NCBI RefSeq assembly: GCF_016801865.2
Contig: NC_068937.1
Coordinates: 72,195,601 to 72,259,600, forward strand
DNA length: 64,000 bases
From: Culex pipiens pallens
Lineage: Eukaryota > Arthropoda > Insecta > Diptera > Culicidae
Direction of reading: 5' to 3'
The notes under the pieces were generated by a model. The model was not told where the DNA came from, did not search any database, and worked only from the letters and a program-made list of their open reading frames with translations. Positions within the stretch are counted from its first letter, which is position 1, and every line of letters starts with the position of its first letter. Made by a program: the position numbers and the translations under genes. This document shows positions 42,969 through 52,550 of the stretch, piece by piece.

Positions 42969-44541
42969 TCATTCCTTTGTGGACCATCATTCAGTGAGGC
43001 ACTCCTGGATTTTAGCTCCTGAAAAGTGCTTAAAAAGTGCTAAAATGCCTCAGGGCAAGAAAAAGAGGCGGTCCTCACCAGCAGGATCGGCAGATTTGAA
43101 GAAGCTAAAGAATGCCGAAGCGTTATGTGCAAAGCCAGGCAGTTTGAGCAAGGACGCTCAAAAATTGTCTGGAAACCAGTTCGCTACCCTCCCTGTGGAC
43201 GTGAGCGAGAAGGAAGAATTTGAACGTCGGGAAAAGTTGCCACCCATTTTTGTGAAAACATCGTCATCGGATTCGGTGCGAAAGTGGCTGACGGGGTTTA
43301 TCAAATCTGGTGCTTTACGAGCTTCCATTCACTTGTGTGCTGATGGACTCAAAATTCTGCTACCTACCAGAAAGGATTACAACTACGTTCGGGATTTCCT
43401 GAACAACACCATGATTGAACACTACAGCCATGACGATCCAGGTAAACGCCCCATGAAACAGGTCCTCCGAGGCCTGTACGACATGGATGTGAGTGTGCTG
43501 AAAGAAGAGCTCAAAACTCTGAAGTTGAACGTGATCGAAGTCTTCAAGATGACGAGACACAACAAGGACATCAAGTATCGTGATTAACTGTACCTGGTTC
43601 ATCTCGAGAGAGGATCGACAACGCCGTCTGAGCTGAAAGCAGTTCGGGCAATTTTCAACATCATCGTGACTTGGGAACGTTATCGTCCAGTGCACCGTGA
43701 CGTGACACAGTGTTCGAACTGTTTGCATTTTGGACATGGTGGAAGGAACTGTTTCATCAAGAGTCGTTGTGCAACCTGCGGAGGTGAGCACAAAACTCAA
43801 GCTTGCGGATCAATCAACGAGAACATCGAAGCGAAATGCTTCAATTGCGGCGGCGACCATTCGACCAAGAATCGAAGCTGCCCAAAACGTGCTGAGTTTG
43901 TAAAAATTCGGCAGCAAGCGATGACGAGGCACCAACCAAATCGTCGCAAAACTCCACCAGCATACACGGACGTGGATTTTCCTGCTTTGGCGTCACCAGG
44001 AGCAGGATTTACTCGAGTGGTTCCAAATCTGCAGCCATTGCCGTTGAATCAGCGGCAAAGAGTTGCAGAGCATACAACACCTCCAGGCTTCAGTCAGCAA
44101 CCGAGGGAAAACCAACCAGCATCAACGGGTGAAGGCAGTAGTGACCTGTTTTCACCACAAGAACTTCTGAACATTTTCATCGAGATGACAACAACTCTGC
44201 GTGGGTGCAAAACTCGCCAGGAACAAGTAAGAACTCTTGGAGCATTCATCTTAAAATACAGTTCGTAGTTTACTCGTTCTAGTGATTTTGAATATTTCAA
44301 TAGATTTATTTTTTTAGTTTTAGGTTAGGATTAGTGATTTTTTTTCTTTTTTATCCAAACGTATTCAATTCAATGCAATAATGTAAAACAATTTGAAGCA
44401 AATAAATAAATGTGATCAGTTAATAATAAAACGAAAAATACAACAAAGATGAAGAGCATTAGGCCATACCACTTATCATGTAATAGAAATGTAATTATTA
44501 TAAGAATGTTCAATAAAGACATATTTAATTTAAAAAAAAAA
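42969..44541 (+). mobile_element. ORF1-only Jockey-like retroposon
   Basis: A 12-bp target duplication AACAACTCTCTC lies at 42957-42968 and 44542-44553. A 5' leader, a single gag-like ORF, a 270-bp 3' UTR with AATAAAGAC and a poly(A) run (44532-44541) complete it. There is no ORF2 between the ORF and the poly(A), so it is a bounded non-autonomous unit that relies on a reverse transcriptase in trans, and not a truncated LINE. Confidence 0.85.
43045..44268 (+). pseudogene. Gag-like ORF1 of the retroposon, one nonsense codon
   Basis: ATG at 43045 (MPQGKKKRRSSPAGS), a region with FVKTSSSDSVRKWLTGFIKSG and YSHDDPGKRPMKQVLRGLYD typical of the Jockey-clade ORF1 core, then three CCHC knuckles (CSNCLHFGHGGRNC, CATCGGEHKTQAC, CFNCGGDHSTKNRSC) and a C-terminal helix with RTLGAFILKYSS. 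About 407 codons with one in-frame TAA at 43585-43587 and otherwise open, so decay is slight. RNA-binding nucleocapsid role by family. The stop would separate the core from the zinc knuckles. Confidence 0.85.
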
Positions 44542-44791
44542 AACAACTCTCTCGAAAAAACCAAAGCTCTATCCTCAATAGATACCGAAATAAAAAATAA
44601 AAACTATTTTTACAATAAATACTCGGGTGAATTGTTCAAAAAGCCGTAAGAGCCACCGTGACCTCCGGCACTAATTTTCGTTTTCTCCAAATTGAAATAA
44701 TATTTCATTTGTTTTGAGTTTAGGGCACTGGAAGGACGTGTAGATGAGCAATCTCAAGCATTTTTTTAATTGGTTTTTCGTAAATAAATTT

Positions 44792-44994
44792 GCCGAGCTA
44801 CCGTGGCCGTGAGGTTACGGGTTTCGCCTTGTAAGCGGAAGGTGATGGGTTCGATTCCCGTCTGGCTCGGCAACGTCAGATCCCTTAAAAGAGCAAATCT
44901 GCTCACTGGGAATACTGACCGGTAGGGGATGGGTTTCGGCTAGCGGCGTGCTGGATTTCCAATCCAGAGGTCGTGAGTTCGATTCTCGTACCGG
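44792..44994 (+). mobile_element. Twin-like dimeric tRNA SINE
   Basis: Two tRNA-like units in the same direction. Unit 1 (44792-44871) has a perfect 7-bp acceptor GCCGAGC/GCTCGGC, box B GGTTCGATTCC and a TGT anticodon loop. Unit 2 (44919-44994) has CCGGTA/TACCGG, a five-base anticodon stem CTGGA/TCCAG with loop TTTCCAA and box B GTTCGATTC. A 47-base spacer separates them. The architecture is that described for the Culex pipiens Twin SINEs (two tRNA-related regions with a spacer of about 39 bases). Family assignment by architecture only. Confidence 0.7.
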
Positions 44995-45000
44995 GATGAT

Positions 45001-46285
45001 GAAGTTTAAATAGGTCGAGTACCGATGCAAAAAGGGCTTTGTTTACCAATGGCTCTTGCGTTCTTTTGAAAACTAATCCGAGAATACTGCTTGCGACAAA
45101 CACAAAGCGACCGCGTCGTAGGCACAGGTTGAGGCATGTTTGGAGTGGGGAGACTAGAGTTATCTAAGCCCGACCTCACGCACACTAGCACCCCATTTGT
45201 TTTGCTGGCGGGTACAAAATTTAACCTCAATTTTTTTCGTGTACGTATACGCAATACATGCGCACGTAGATAACTCTCTTGATCCCTTTTTTGTATCGCA
45301 CATAACTCTGTCAATTTCTCACAAAACTATGATCTTTTTGCATGAATTGAAAGCTTAAACATTCAACTATGTTTGGCTGATAAGGGTATTTTATCAGATA
45401 AGCTCTTCGAATAATGCCAAGCGTTTTAAAAAAAAAATAAACCGGCATTTTCAAAATGTTGGAGGTAATTTGATCCACCTTTCAACATTTTGAAGAAATC
45501 TTAAGCAAAATGTTTCTTATTCATCAAAACTTTTAATTTTCTATAAGATACAGCAATTTCACATTAAACCTGTACGTTTGTGTTCAAAATATAACAAGTT
45601 TAGCATGTATAATATTTAAAAACTTAAAATTTTCATTTTTAGACCAAAATTGAGCATGTTTACAAAAGCTGGTAATTTTTGTTTACAAAACTTTTGAAAA
45701 ATGGTTCAAACTGCAGTTAGTTATGTACAACTATACTAAAGGAAACTATGTACGAAAACCCACCCAAATTATTTAATTTTTAGGCTGATTCCAGTGACTG
45801 TAAGAATGCAGGGATCAAGTCTCCCTAAACGCACTTTTTTAAACAATTGATTGTAAAAATAGTATGACGATAAATTTAACATCAAATGCGTAAGGGTTTT
45901 GGAGTTGATATGTTTATCAAACAATTCATGTATAAAAAATATTTTGTTTTAATAATTTTTGAGTGTTTTCTATACTTATCAAAACAAAGAAAAAAGATCT
46001 CTTGGAAGTTTTTTGCAGCACTTCTTAGAAAAATGTGTGTAACTCAATCTAAACATTTTTTATTTTTTTTCTTTGTTTCCTACAATGAGTTTTAGTCAAT
46101 TTCGCACAACTTTCTAGAACAAAGCTAATTGTTTTACCCACATGCTGACGAGATACAGGCTTGGGATCAAGTCTCCCCGGGGATCAAGTCTCCCCACTCT
46201 CCCCTATAGCAGAGTGTTCATAGAGAGTTTTTATGTTAGATGCTCTGGATGGTTGAAAGAAATTTCAGATAAAATCATACAAATT
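45001..46285. other. Interior of E1, no gene recognised
   Basis: AT-rich. 45160-45270 is an inverse relative of the sequence around 15050 ('gcgcatgtattg...gtacgtac'). The motif 'ggatcaagtctcccc' occurs near 45813 and twice near 46166-46195. Confidence 0.45.
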
Positions 46286-46289
46286 TATA

Positions 46290-46840
46290 AAATTATATTA
46301 TTTTTATTGTACTGGTAAGTAATTAAGATTAGAAACAATAAACTTATTTTACAGCTATTTTTATGTTTGTATTGACAAAACAAATATTTTCCTTATTTTT
46401 CAAGCAAGATAATCATTAGAAAGTTTCAAGCTCTAACTAATCTCTATGATATTTTTTGTTTACATTTTGTCACCTTTTTTTAAATAAAATAAGAAATTGA
46501 AATCAAATAGCAAAAACCATTTTTTCTTTATTTCTCAAGCAAGGAAATCAGTGCAGAGTTTTTTGCTCTAATTGCTCTCTATGGAAATTTGCCATTTTAT
46601 TACCTGTATTCGAAATATTTTTTTATTTTTCAAACATAGAAAAGCAGTGAAGAGTTTGAAGCTATAAATGCTCTCTATGGATATTTGCCATTTTATTACC
46701 TGTATTCTAAATATTTTTTTTATTTCTCAAGCAAGGAAATCGGTGAAGAGTGTTTAGCTCTAAATGCTCTCTATGGAAATTTGCCATTGTATTACCTGTA
46801 TTCTAAATATTTTTTTATTTTTCAAACACAGGACAGGACA
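46290..46840. repeat. Tandem repeat, period about 97 bp
   Basis: 'tttgccattttattacctgtatt' recurs at about 46587, 46684 and 46781 with 'gctctctatgga' before it each time; earlier, more diverged units reach back to about 46290. It adjoins the right E1 end. Confidence 0.8.
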
Positions 46841-47021
46841 GAGAGTTGTTCATTCTTGGTAGTTGAGCAACTTTGTCGAAAACAAAAACAAATCTATACC
46901 TTTTATCTCAGAAAATAAATAGTTTTTTCTTGTTTTGCACAACTAAAATCAAACAAATCGTATAACGTCTGAGAGAATAATATAGAACCTTTTGGTACCA
47001 GCAACTTTCTAGAACATGTCA

Positions 47022-47828
47022 AATTGGATTGGAAATTGGATTTTCACCTGCAACTATCTTCCGTAATTGACAAAGCCAACCGGAAACTTGGTTTTATGTT
47101 CAAGGCTGCTCAAGAATTTGACGATCCGTTATGTCTTAGGACATTGTACTGTGCTCTTGTGATATCGCGCCTTGAGACGTCAGCAGTTGTCTGGGCACCC
47201 TATAACCAGAATTGGATCGATCGCATTGAACGTGTACAAAGGAAATTCGTCTGGTTTGCTCTGAGACGCCTCCCGTGGAATAATCCTGCTCAGTTACCAA
47301 GCTACGAAACTCGGTGCAACCTGCTTGGAATAGAGACGCTCCAAAACCGGCGAACAATCTCAAGGGCTGTATTCGCTGCGAAAGTTATTACCTCTGAAAT
47401 CGACTCCCCTAATCTTCTTTTCCAGTTAAATGCCAGAGTGCAGCCAAGGAATCTACGCCCAACCCCTGGATTCCTCTCACGCCCGTTGGTCCGTACGGTT
47501 TATGCGGAAAACTCCCTTATTCGTACGCTGGCCACAGCTTTCAACGAGTTCTACCATCTGTTCGACTTCCACGAACCTGTGAGCCGATTTTTGGAAAGAC
47601 TTCGAACTGAACTCCGAGATCGTTCTCGTTCATCTCGTCCTGCTGAAAACCCGCAACAACGTGCATCAAGAACAAGAAGATCTAGCCGTTAAATCATGTT
47701 TTGTTTAAATTTATGTTTTGATAACTTGACTATATTTATGTTTGTAAAGTTCTTATTATTTTTAAGCAACCAAACTTCATTGGGACCACCGGGTCAGATG
47801 ATTTCAAATAAAACTAACACTAAACCTT
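47022..47828 (+). mobile_element. 5'-truncated LINE, ORF2 C-terminus
   Basis: Inserted between two parts of the right E1 end. An open frame to 47692 reads VIDKANRKLGFMFKAA, RTLYCALVISRLETSAVVW and YNQNWIDRIERVQRKFV, the conserved domain that follows the RT in Jockey-clade ORF2. The 3' UTR of about 130 bp has AATAAA near 47808; no clear poly(A). The reverse transcriptase itself is missing. Confidence 0.85.
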
Positions 47829-47949
47829 TCTAAAACTTATCGTTTTTGAGATATATGCAATTCAATATTATTTTTCCCCATACAGAGCTTAGCTCTGTTG
47901 TACCATACATAGCAGGTAAAGAGTTTTTATTGAGCCTGTAGAGCGTCTT

Positions 47950-49255
47950 TGCCTCCACGTTCTTCTTTGGTGCCTGTATAGGTAACAGCTTAAACAGCCA
48001 CGTTGAGCCGTTACCTGAATCCTTGTTGAGTAAACGTGTGTTGCCTGCTTTGAAGATTTCCAAACTTTCGGCGACAGGAAGCTTCAATGGATTCGTGATG
48101 TGTCTTAAGATGACCGCGTCGCTAGTTGTGATGTTATGTTTTTCCTTGATGATGCCGAACGGCTACTGCTGACCTGAAATGGGGGACAAGTCCTTTCCGT
48201 TTTTCCTCCTTGGCAATTCTGACACCAGTCTTTATATGCTCATCCAACCTGGTTTCTAGTAATCTCTTAGTTTGTCCAATAAAGCTCATATCACAGTGGC
48301 CGCAGGATACCTTGTAGATGCCGGGTGATGGATGGATTTCAACTGACTGTTTCTACTGCTGAAAACTAAATCGATGCCAAATTTAACCAGTTTTTGTCGT
48401 AATGGGCGTGTTATCCTGTAGTCGAATTCTACTGCTGCTCTTCGTAGTGGCTCTGCTGGTTGCGTAAGGGTTGTGAGTGATGTTCTTTCCTTCTTGTCGA
48501 TGATTGCTTGGATAGTTGTTCTGCTGTAACCGTTGATTTCTGGTGTTTCAAATATGTATTCCAATTCCTTATGTTTTCCCGCTTCGCGGAGTGGTAAAGT
48601 TGTCATCCTGTGTATGAAATAATGATATGCTGCCATCTTATGTTGGAAAGAATGGTTTGACGTGGCTGGTATTGTTCCTTTGGTCTTTGTTGGCTTCCTG
48701 TAGATCTCGAAAGAAAATGAAGATGGGCAACCTGGTTCTCTTAGGATCAGGATGTCTAAGAAAGGTAACTTTCCTTCGACTTCCATTTTGTAAGTGAACT
48801 TGATGCTTCTGCGTGCACTGTTTATGGTGTCCAGTACCGTTGTTAGTGAATCCCTTTTGATGATGCAGAAGACATCATCCACGTATCTCCAACAACGTTC
48901 TGGTAGTAGGTTTTTGGTCTATAGCTCGTGTTCCAATGCAGCCATGTAAACATCGCTCAGGAACGGTGACAGTGGGTTACCCATCGATGCTACCATCTTC
49001 TGTTGGTAGATGCAATCCCTGAACTGGAAGTAGCTCTGTTCCATGCATAATTTGACGAATTTTATATACTGGATTGTTTTTTGTCTCCATGATTCTCCCT
49101 CGTATTGTGATAGCAGCCAATCCGGTAAAGTTCCTATTGCGTTGTTTACTGGTATGCTTGGGAACAGTGCCTTAACGTCGAAAGAAACCATTATTTCATC
49201 CTCAGCTATCGGTCCCGACTCTAGGAGCTCCTTTGTGAACACCTGCGAACTGATG
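47950..49255 (-). pseudogene. Penelope-like element: RT and GIY-YIG, degraded
   Basis: On the - strand: SFDVKALFPSIPVN (RT motif A Asp), VASMGNPLSPFLSD (motif B), then one TAG (48919-48921), then the catalytic RYVDDVF (motif C) and FEIYRKPTKT. After a frameshift near 48310 comes GIYKVSCGHCDMSFIGQTKRLLETRLDEHIK in pieces: a GIY-YIG endonuclease with the typical FIGQT continuation. RT followed by GIY-YIG is diagnostic of EN+ Penelope-like elements. The 5' part is missing and the C-terminus is frameshifted. Confidence 0.88.
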
Positions 49256-49299
49256 ATCGTAGACGAAATACGTATCTGTCAAGATATTAAAATATATAG

Positions 49300-49920
49300 C
49301 GGAATTAAAAGGAACAACTCGTCTCTTTGTATTCATAGTAATGCATTCTGCTTAAATGCTCAGCCAAACCGCAATCAACCAAACCACAATTATCCTCCTT
49401 CTCTGGGCATTCGGCCGCCTTGTGGCCCACTTGCCCACACGTGAAGCACTTCCACTTTTTCACTGACGGCTTTCCGACGAAGGCAGCCGGCTCCCGCTTG
49501 GGGGTAACCAACTCCACACCTTTTCCTCCGCGCTTGATCTCTTCGTCAAGGAGACGACACTTGACGAACTCCATCGACAGCTGCTCTTCCGCCATTGTTT
49601 CCAAGGTCGTCACAACCGTCGCGTAAGCCGTCGACCTCATCGTCAGTAACAAATGGCACACGACGTCGAGGTCGTCCATCTTGGATCCGGTCCCCTTAAG
49701 CGCACGGACGCCGGCGTTTCTCCAGTCCCTTCAACTTGGCCTCGCGCCGGGCCTCGTCATCCCCCCGGACCGGAGTCAGGGCGGGGTCCTGCTCCAACTC
49801 CCGTTCGATACACTCCATCAACTCATGCTCATCAAGCAGCGTGAGCATCCGGATCTTCCACGAAAGGTAGTTAAATCCGTTCAACAATGGCACTCGCGTC
49901 TCGAACTTTTCCGAGTCCAT
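49300..49920 (-). pseudogene. Copia gag, degraded
   Basis: FETRVPLLNGFNYLSWKIRM is the start of the copia gag domain. After an internal deletion and frameshift the frame resumes at MDDLDVVCHLLLTM and TLETMAEEQLSMEFVKCRLLDEE, with the CCHC knuckle CFTCGQVGHKAAEC near the end. About 60 residues typical of the middle are missing. Confidence 0.8.
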
Positions 49921-49970
49921 CACGACGAACCGATTTTCCCAATTTACAATCCAGCACTCGCGCACTCTGG

Positions 49971-49980
49971 GCCCATAACC
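49971..49980 (-). other. Copia primer-binding site
   Basis: Directly after the LTR the element strand reads GGTTATGGGCCCAG, the sequence Drosophila copia uses to pair with an internal part of the initiator methionine tRNA (a half-tRNA primer), not with a CCA end. Confidence 0.75.
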
Positions 49981-50180
49981 TAATGGGAATGGGATTTCGG
50001 CCAGAGGTAAATAAAACGGAAAACACGCAGTTTTACAGAGCGAAAAGAAAAACGATGTTTATTGAGCGAGCGATACTTTTTGGAATGAGCGATCTGTCAA
50101 ATCTGTCAACCCAGCGGAAATGCAACCCAGGGGTGCGCAAAAGCCTAAAAACTACCCGTTACTGAAACTGCACCTCAACA
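49981..50180 (-). repeat. Copia 5' LTR
   Basis: 200 bp, starting TGTTGAGGTG on the element strand, with CAATAAACATCG (poly(A) signal) near its middle. The end is fixed by the abutting primer-binding site. Confidence 0.7.
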
Positions 50181-50386
50181 GTTTCCGTTCATGCTCGACT
50201 AAGGCCAATTTAATATGTCGATTAATAGCTCAACTGAAATGTTGTCATCGACGCATGCCAACTTAGTAGGTTTACTGGTCGGTCGTTTTAGAAGACACCC
50301 GATTTCGTTGGCTGATTGCTCAGATTGAGAATTGTCAAACTTTTACAGGGACCGTTTATTAATAATAAACTATTTTTTTGTTCTAG

Positions 50387-50526
50387 GTCGTTTTGTCTCG
50401 AATTGTTATGTGTGCTCCAGGAATGCTAGTTTTACCCATGATAATGGAATCTCTGGAAAAATTTAAGGCATTTCGACGAATCTCATATCTTCATGGCCCA
50501 TTTCAAGTTGTAGCTGTTGGATGTTT
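50387..50526 (+). CDS. Sideroflexin, internal exon (third visible)
   Basis: 140 bp between TTGTTCTAG (to 50386) and a GTAAGT donor (50527). In phase with the previous exon: VVLSRIVMCAPGMLVLPMIM, then a cytosolic stretch ESLEKFKAFRR, then ISYLHGPFQVVAVGC entering the last membrane segment. All match the C-terminal third of sideroflexins. Two extra bases start the next codon. The final exon was not found in the rest of the window and should lie beyond 64000, implying a third intron of more than 13 kb. Confidence 0.95.
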
Positions 50527-50854
50527 GTAAGTATTACTACACGCAAAACCGCCAATGCGAATTTTATGAGCATTGGTACCAGAATTTTGAACATCGAATG
50601 GTCAACATCGATCATGCACATCCGATGTTCAAAGCGCGATGCCCATTCGATGTTCATCTTCCTTTTTTTAGAAATTTGACAGTTCATTTGATTGTGTGCG
50701 TGTCGCCGCGCGCAGCTTTTGGCTGTTTTCACTATTCGCCACTGGCGGCGCCACCATACATTGCCGCTACTAGGCTAGTACCGCTTTTCGCCACTAGATG
50801 GATTTATTCCTCCAGGCGCAAACCAAATATGAACGAAAAATATGAATTAAAACG
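50527..50854. other. Intronic sequence, no gene recognised
   Basis: 50575-50660 has local inverted similarity ('gaacatcgaatgg' and 'ccattcgatgttc'), probably a MITE relic. Confidence 0.45.
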
Positions 50855-50962
50855 AATTATTTTTATTGCTTCAACACGATAAATAAAACTAAGCTATACA
50901 TTGGATATTGAAATTACGCTTTACTTAGTTTTATTTATCATGTTGAAGCAATAAAAAATATG
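50855..50962. repeat. Imperfect palindrome
   Basis: 'ttattgcttcaacacgataa' returns inverted ('ttatcatgttgaagcaataa') about 70 bases on. A small foldback repeat. Confidence 0.75.
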
Positions 50963-51109
50963 TTTTGATTAATATTCCTCCTAAGAAGAATATGGGATTA
51001 AAAAGCAAGCAGTTTTTTTGTTTTATTACATACTTTAACAGGAAATATAACGTTGTTGCATTGATTCTAGTTGGTAGGTTTTCTAACTCTAAATTATTGT
51101 GTATTATTG

Positions 51110-51745
51110 TGTGATCAAATTACAAACACCGCAAGGCCAAATCTCACTTCTTTACCACTTCTGTTTCTCCTCTTCTTGGCTCCGACCACTCCGTCCTTCT
51201 TCGCGATCTTCTTTTCCTTCTTGTCCCCGGTAACAGCCTTCTTACCGGTCTCGGACTTCTTTCTTGGTCTCGTCGCGCTTCTTGGTGGCTTCGGTCACCT
51301 TGTCGGCAGCCTTGACAATGGCCTTGTTTTTCTCCTTCTTGGAACCGACTGAGCTGCGCTATTCAGTTATCAACGGTCCGGTCCGGCGGCAGATACGCTC
51401 CGACGGGGCAGGACCAGCACCTTCATATACTCGGACGCGACTCAACGCAACGCTTCTTGATGGCCAGACGAGATCCCTTGCGCTCCAGCATCACCGGCGT
51501 GATAAGACGATGGATCTTGTGCTTTTGGACTTCTTCTTGCCGATCTTCTCCGGAAGCGGGTGCACTCCTACAAACTGACGCACGGCTTCCTCCTTGCGGA
51601 TGTTATTCGCACGCTTCGGTCCGAGACGGCGCGGCATGGTCGTATCCGTTAGTCCGGGAATGTCCTTCTCGACCTCCCTCAGGATGTTCAGCGCTAGCAC
51701 CGACAGGTTCCGGTCCACGATACAACAGCGAGTCAACGTTGCAGC
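51110..51745 (-). pseudogene. RpS6: Ribosomal protein S6 pseudogene
   Basis: S6 is a 40S-subunit protein phosphorylated by S6 kinase. On the - strand from 51740: VDRNLSVLALNILREVEKDIPG, LTDTTMPRRLGPKRANNIRK, then AVRQFVGVHPLPEKIGKK, with frames broken afterwards (ITPVMLERKGSRLAIKKR and KAADKVTEATKKRDETKK are in other frames). The copy lacks the N-terminal half and shows no introns, as in a 5'-truncated processed pseudogene. The long Lys/Ala-rich tail corresponds to the histone H1-like C-terminal extension known from mosquito S6. Confidence 0.88.
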
Positions 51746-52550
51746 CAGGGGCGCCGACTAGTCCAAAATTTTGGGGGGGCACGGTTGTTTTCCGAAATCG
51801 ATAGGTTAGAAATAAAAAAAATACAGGGAAACCTCTTTTTACACGGTGGCGATACGCTTTTTGTTTCGTAGATTTCTCTTAAACCAATATAACAATATTT
51901 TTGAAAGCTTCAAAAAGCGTTTTGTAGATCTGAACTTACAACCTACAAATTGCTTTTAAAAGATTGCAAAGATGTTGCGTCGTTCCAGAGAAATTTACAA
52001 ATTAGAAAAACGTAACGCATCGCATAAAAAGAGGTGTATAAACAATCCAAGGGTTAAAAAAACTCAAAATGTTAAGTAATCAAAAGCAGAAATTTAAACA
52101 ATCAGAAATTTAGAAATAACAATAAAATTCAATGTTTCAAAAAATCGAAAATTTCAAAAATTGTGATACATCTATTATGTCGTTCAGTTAGCAAAGGTTT
52201 GCGGTAGAATACTCATCCAGGAGTTTGTGCTTTAACTCATTGGTCGGAGTGAGGGCTAAGATGCACAATCACGTTGATGAAGGCGTTGCTGCAATTGCCT
52301 ACGCTGGAACACGCATCAATGTAAACATTAATTCCGGCCATCGGCCGTCGGCGTGCACCATAACTACCCCGTGATGTTCTGGACATGTCAAACTTGCCGT
52401 AAGTGTCTCTCCAAGGCGGCGATTTTAGCGCCCTCAGCTCCCGGATTTGCGTTGAAGTCGATGGACTCAATCATTAGAGCTGAGCAACGCAATTGATCTA
52501 CAAAAAAAAAAACAAACACCCAAACAGTTATTCTGGAACTTCCAGAAATC
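51746..52550. other. Intronic sequence, no gene recognised
   Basis: AT-rich. 52260-52500 has short coding-like - strand frames (IESIDFNANPGAEGAKIAALE) that I cannot assign. The gypsy element interrupts this stretch, which resumes at 62946. Confidence 0.35.

Larger units (their letters stand above)
39375..47944. mobile_element. Large TIR element E1, host to several nested insertions
   Basis: The left end GCTCTACAGGCTCAATAAAA (39375) returns inverted at 47944. The matching ends extend through 'gtatggtagaacagagctaag', 'ggggaaaaataatattg' and 'ttgctcaactaccaa', about 310 bp once insertions are removed. The left end is split by E2 (39432-42692), the right end by a LINE 3' fragment (47022-47828). 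The interior has an ORF1-only retroposon, a Twin-like SINE and a 97-bp tandem repeat. No transposase or clear target duplication seen. Confidence 0.72.
49290..50180 (-). mobile_element. 5' fragment of a Ty1/copia retrotransposon
   Basis: LTR at 50180-49981, then a primer-binding site, then a decayed gag; pol and the second LTR are absent. It breaks off near 49290, next to the Penelope relic. Confidence 0.8.
32336..50386 (+). other. Sideroflexin intron of about 18 kb filled with mobile elements
   Basis: From GTAAGG (32336) to an acceptor ending GTTCTAG (50386), phase 0. It contains a PIF-like element, an LTR element crossing the second gap, the E1/E2 nest, a Penelope-like relic and a copia fragment. 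Its true length is unknown because of the gap. Confidence 0.85.

Noticed and set aside
44792..44871. tRNA-Thr(TGT) gene
   Set aside because: Part of a dimeric tRNA-like unit of Twin type; a lone gene is less likely.
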